From assembly GCA_034440615.1 (NCBI GenBank), contig JAOTOM010003966.1, forward strand, positions 78,501 through 142,500: a stretch of DNA of 64,000 nucleotides. Reading direction: 5' to 3'. The position numbers were made by a program, and so were the translations under genes. Positions 59,590 to 64,000 of this stretch are shown piece after piece. Every line of letters begins with the position of its first letter. Within the stretch, counting starts at the first letter, position 1. This DNA is from Ashinkailepas kermadecensis. Its lineage: Eukaryota > Arthropoda > Thecostraca > Neolepadidae. The notes beneath the pieces are model-generated. The model saw only the letters and a list, made by a program, of their open reading frames with translations. It was not told the DNA's origin and did no database searches.

Positions 59590-61825
59590 TAATAGTCCTT
59601 ACCAAGATAGGGAGATACCTACAGACACATTATGTAGGTAGGTATATATGACGCATAATAGTCCTTACCAAGATAGGGAGATACCTACAGACACATTATG
59701 TAGGTAGGTATATATGACGCATAATAGTCCTTACCAAGATAGGGAGATACCTACAGACACATTATGTAGGTAGGTATATATGACGCATAATAGTCCTTAC
59801 CAAGATAGGGAGATACCTACAAACACATTATGTAGGTAGGTATATATGACGCATAATAGTCCTTACCAATATAGGAGATACCTACAGACACATTATGTAG
59901 GTAGGTATATATGACGCATAATAGTCCTTACCAAGATAGGGAGATACCTACAGACACATTATGTAGGTAGGTATATATGACGCATAATAGTCCTTACCAA
60001 GATAGGGAGATACCTACATACACATTTGTAGGTAGGTATATATGACGCATAATAGTCCTTACCAAGATAGGGAGATACCTACAGACACATTATGTAGGTA
60101 GGTATATATGACGCATAATAGTCCTTACCAAGATAGGGAGATACCTACAGACACATTATGTAGGTAGGTATATATGAGCATAATAGTCCTTACCAAGATA
60201 GGGAGATACCTACAGACACATTATGTAGGTAGGTATATATGACGCATAATAGTCCTTACCAAGATAGGGAGATACCTACAGACACATTATGTAGGTAGGT
60301 ATATATGACATAATAGTCCTTACCAAGATAGGGAGATACCTACCGACACATTATGTAGGTAGGTATATATGACGCATAATAGTCCTTACCAAGATAGGGA
60401 GATACCTACCGACACATTATGTAGGTAGGTATATATGACGCATAATAGTCCTTACCAAGATAGGAGATACCTACCGACACATTATGTAGGTAGGTATATA
60501 TGACGCATAATAGTCCTTACCAAGATAGGGAGATACCTACAAACACATTATGTAGGTAGGTATATATGACGCATAATAGTCCTTACCAATATAGGGAGAT
60601 ACCTACAGACACATTATGTAGGTAGGAATATATGACGCTAATAGTCCTTACCAATATAGGGAGATACCTACAGACACATTATGTAGGTAGGTATATATGA
60701 CGCATAATAGTCCTTACCAAGATAGGGAGATACCTACAGACACATTATGTAGGTAGGTATATATGCATAATAGTCCTTACCAAGATAGGGAGATACCTAC
60801 AGACACATTATGTAGGTAGGTATATATGACGCATAATAGTCCTTACCAAGATAGGGAGATACCTACAGACACATTATGTAGGTAGGTATATATGACGCAT
60901 AATAGTCCTTACCAAGATAGGGAGATACCTACAGACACATTATGTAGGTAGGTATTTGACGTATAATATTCTTTACAAATATAGGAGAATAAACTTATGT
61001 AGGTAGGTATATATGACGCATAATAGTCCTTACCAAGATAGGGAGATACCTACAGACACATTATGTAGGTAGGTATATATGACGCATAATAGTCCTTACC
61101 AAGATAGGGAGATACCTACAGACACATTATGTAGGTAGGTATATATGACGCATAATAGTCCTTACCAAGATAGGGAGATACCTACAGACACATTATGTAG
61201 GTAGGTATATATGACGCATAATAGTCCTTACCAAGATAGGGAGATACCTACAGACACATTATGTAGGTAGGTATATATGACGCATAATAGTCCTTACCAA
61301 GATAGGGAGATACCTACAGACACATTATGTAGGTAGGTATATATGACGCATAATAGTCCTTACCAAGATAGGGAGATACCTACAGACACATTATGTAGGT
61401 AGGTATATATGACGCATAATAGTCCTTACCAAGATAGGGAGATACCTACAGACACATTATGTAGGTAGGTATATATGACGCATAATAGTCCTTACCAAGA
61501 TAGGGAGATACCTACAGACACATTATGTAGGTAGGTATATATGACGCATAATAGTCCTTACCAAGATAGGGAGATACCTACAGACACATTATGTAGGTAG
61601 GTATATATGACGCATAATAGTCCTTACCAAGATAGGGAGATACCTACAGACACATTATGTAGGTAGGTATATATGACGCATAATAGTCCTTACCAAGATA
61701 GGGAGATACCTACAGACACATTATGTAGGTAGGTATATATGACGCATAATAGTCCTTACCAAGATAGGGAGATACCTACAGACACATTATGTAGGTAGGT
61801 ATATATGACGCATAATAGTCCTTCA
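59590..61825. repeat. Satellite array, 66-bp unit, about 34 copies, highly homogeneous
   Basis: CATAATAGTCCTTACCAAGA starts each 66-bp unit. Most copies are identical. Differences are sporadic (AAACAC or CGACAC for AGACAC, CAATAT for CAAGAT, loss of ACG before CATAA). One decayed unit lies at about 60,955-61,005. Each unit can form a hairpin from ATACCTAC and GTAGGTAT around about 15 nt. The unit carries stops in all frames, so unlike the other arrays it creates no long open frame. Confidence 0.98.
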
Positions 61826-63561
61826 TGTTAAAGTGAGCCATTCATGTTAAATAACGTCTAGTCTCCCATTGGAACTGTAAACTCACGATCCGATGACAGA
61901 ATGCACTCAGCAATAGAAGGAATGTATTGTAATTGCTATTGTTTCAGAAAACAATAACATTGTGTTCCTTGATCACCTAAGATGAGCATATTAATTGCTA
62001 CAGCCGATAGGCAATTAGTGTCACCGAAACTAGCGCACATATTGCGTGCAAACGAAACCAGAAGTCGTGAAGCTGTCTGACGTCATCGTGGCTTCAGAAG
62101 AGGTTCAAATTTATAAAAATTTATCGACACACGTGCATGTGAACTTATGCACTTATGCATGCTCGCACATTTTTGTTCTTCGAGTGTTCTTTGGGTGTTC
62201 TCGAGTGTTCTTGAGTGTTCTCGAGAATGAGTGTTCTTCGATTGAATTGAGTGTACTTATATGAGTGTTCTTCGAGTGGTCTTCGAGTGATCTTGTCAAA
62301 AGTATGACAACTGCAAATTTAATGTCATTACGGAACTTTATCGATGAACACACTGGTAGTGCAAGCCCACTTTCAAAGCTAATTGCTTAGATTTCACATC
62401 GCTAGGGCAGCCATGATGCTGGGTTTTAATGTTACATTCGATGAGCCACGACTTCGTAATCAACAAAATATAATCACGAAATACTAAACAGATAAAAACG
62501 ATTGGTTTTGATCTACTACCAAATATACCCACTTTTGTTGAAAACTCGCAAACTGTATGCATAAAAGCATGTATGATACCGTCAAATATTTGTCGAACTG
62601 CACGCAGAACATTTTTTGACAACAATTATTAAGCAATTCTGCAGGGTGTTCCGATGATTTTTCTGCTTGTTCACTCTGAAAGTAAACCGGGAAGAAAATA
62701 TGCTGCCATATATGAAGAATAGCACACAAAATATGCTGCCATAAATGAAGAATAGCACAGCATAGTCAAATATAAAGCAGTCGGAGACCATCACATTGTC
62801 TTTGGAAGCGATGAGGGACGCCATGGAACTCCATGGAAAATATCAGCTTGATCAGGGTACTACTGCCTGAAACAAAAAATAAATGCGAGTTTGATAGGCA
62901 GAAGACGTTCAGGACAACAACTGTCATGAGCAATGCCGTGGGCATGTGCTGGTTAAGAAACAGAGGTTCATTACCATTAAATGATGATAAGTGGTACAGT
63001 TGTGAGCTATCTACTACCTCCCTGCAGCTTGGGGCTTGGGCTGTGCTTGGCTGTCAACCCATGGCTGTGCTTCATTGAGTGTACAACTTCCTAGCTAGGT
63101 GCCTAGATGGGCACTGCGAGGCATATGTATAGCAATCACACAGATGAACCAGCTACCTTAGGTTGATGTATGTTGTTATGCTTTTAATAAAATCGTTGCG
63201 AGTCTGGCCTGACAAATTTGTGTTCCAGTGCATTGAGCCTGGTAGCTACCAAGGTCCATTTTAGGTAATTGTGTATTTGTTTTATGATAGTGACACTTAT
63301 TTGCGTGTGCACAGGGTGGGCATTTGTAATATTTTAATTTCAAGTTCATGTTGTTGCATTATGTTATTTGATTCCTTGGCAGTTGTCCTGTTTCTTGCAT
63401 GTTTTGTTCATGGTCATGCACCATGTGCTGGCACAGGCAAGAGGACTACCGAGCCTGCACATGTGATCGGGAGTGAAATTGTTATGCTTGGTAAGATATC
63501 GCACTGCTAATGAAAATAGTAATCCATATTTCACATCAAATGTCAATATAGTTCTTTTTTG
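61826..63561. other. Unassigned sequence with one short simple array
   Basis: 62172-62292 is a degenerate array of GAGTGTTCTT(C/G) about 11-12 bp long. ATATGCTGCCATA(T/A)ATGAAG is duplicated at about 62,700 and 62,730. No gene is recognised. Confidence 0.6.
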
Positions 63562-63705
63562 GCGTCGGTAGCTCAATGGTTAAGCTGAGCGTCCGGCATG
63601 CCAGAGGTACGGGGTTCGATTTCCCGCGGTGCCCACCTTTCCTGCTGGGATAAGAGGCAGGTGACACCATCTGGCCTGAGCTGCTCAGTGCTTTATAAAG
63701 TAACA
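63562..63705 (+). mobile_element. tRNA-derived SINE fragment (tRNA-like head with defective anticodon arm)
   Basis: GGCGTCGGTAGCTCAATGG provides an A-box, and GGGGTTCGATTTCCCG provides a B-box and T arm (CGGGG with TCCCG). The ends pair as an acceptor stem (GGCGTCG with CGGTGCC, two wobbles). The anticodon arm is abnormal: the stem closes on only about four bases (TCCGG, CATG, CCAGA). It is therefore a tRNA-like pseudogene rather than a tRNA. About 70 bp of body follow (CCTGCTGGGATAAGAGGC to GTGCTTTATAAAG). The A-box/B-box head plus unrelated body is the SINE pattern. Confidence 0.68.
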
Positions 63706-64000
63706 TATACCCCTAATTTAGGTTTTTTAAATTTATTTTGTCACGTAACACATTGTATAATATAGATGTTCTACATGCTTTTGATTACTGCAACCAATTA
63801 GGTTTGAATTATTTTGTGTTTTTGATAATGGATTTGATAACGGATGGATATATGCATCTGGTGCGGATATGGATATGGATATGGATATGGATTGGACCGG
63901 ACTTGAAAATGTCACTCCGTTTTGTGTTCTAGTGAGAAAGATCACGGTTACTACAGTTGAGTGCTACAAAGTCTGGTGGAAAATGATTCGGGGAGCGAAA
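63706..64000. other. Unassigned, with a GGATAT hexamer tract at 63864-63891
   Basis: GGATATGGATATGGATATGG is a short simple repeat of four to five units. Nothing else is recognised before the window ends. Confidence 0.7.

Noticed and set aside
57172..61825. CRISPR array
   Set aside because: The repeats are contiguous, with no unique spacers of constant length. They are satellites in a eukaryotic context.
63562..63636. Functional tRNA gene
   Set aside because: A and B boxes and the acceptor stem are present, but the anticodon stem closes on about four bases instead of seven, and an unrelated SINE-like body follows. Called a SINE fragment instead.

Overview
This window is eukaryotic nuclear DNA, almost certainly from an animal. 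No bacterial-style gene organisation is present. Coding signal is limited to short exon-like fragments with splice-site signatures. The rest is tandem repeats, tRNA-headed SINEs, and relics of animal-type transposons: Penelope-like, Ty3/gypsy, a CR1/L2-type LINE, and a Crypton-like tyrosine recombinase. A marine invertebrate or an arthropod would fit (GGTTA-rich tract at 22.2 kb, CpG-rich stretches, many minisatellites). I cannot fix the taxon from sequence alone. I see no complete protein-coding gene.

Layout: 0-7.2 kb is mostly unassigned, with a 272-bp TA microsatellite and a two-exon-like coding fragment on the minus strand at 5.5-5.9 kb. 7.2-12.3 kb is a run of GC-rich minisatellites (units of 55, 30, 14, 6, 96, about 30 and 30 bp) with a gypsy relic. 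13.6-21.3 kb holds more arrays, a Penelope endonuclease relic, a gypsy pol relic running from reverse transcriptase to the integrase N-terminus, and a Crypton-like fragment. 22-28 kb holds a GGTTA tract, a degenerate array, a SINE and a fold-back region built on AGATCT. 28-30.3 kb is unusually rich in AGGTCA. 30.3-33.2 kb holds a LINE 3' end and a 5'-truncated Penelope-like element flanked by near-identical inverted copies of its own 3' end. 34-35.7 kb is a CpG-rich zone with two candidate exons. 38.84-43.77 kb is one 4.9-kb array of a 29-bp unit. 48.6-53.0 kb is a nested transposon cluster. 53.8-61.8 kb is dominated by four more arrays.

The most notable structure is at 48,597-52,959. Three copies of one about 1.45-kb non-autonomous transposon are nested: two younger copies sit at different TA sites inside an older one. 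The uninterrupted target sequence for each insertion can be read in the sister copies. The ends carry inverted terminal repeats that continue into inverted arrays of a degenerate 21-bp unit. No transposase is visible, and I do not recognise the family.

By my rough sum, about a quarter of the window is tandem repeat. Many long open frames (for example 38.8-41.8 kb, 11.2-12.2 kb, 15.7-17.0 kb, 53.7-54.7 kb) exist only because a repeat unit lacks stop codons. I do not regard them as genes.
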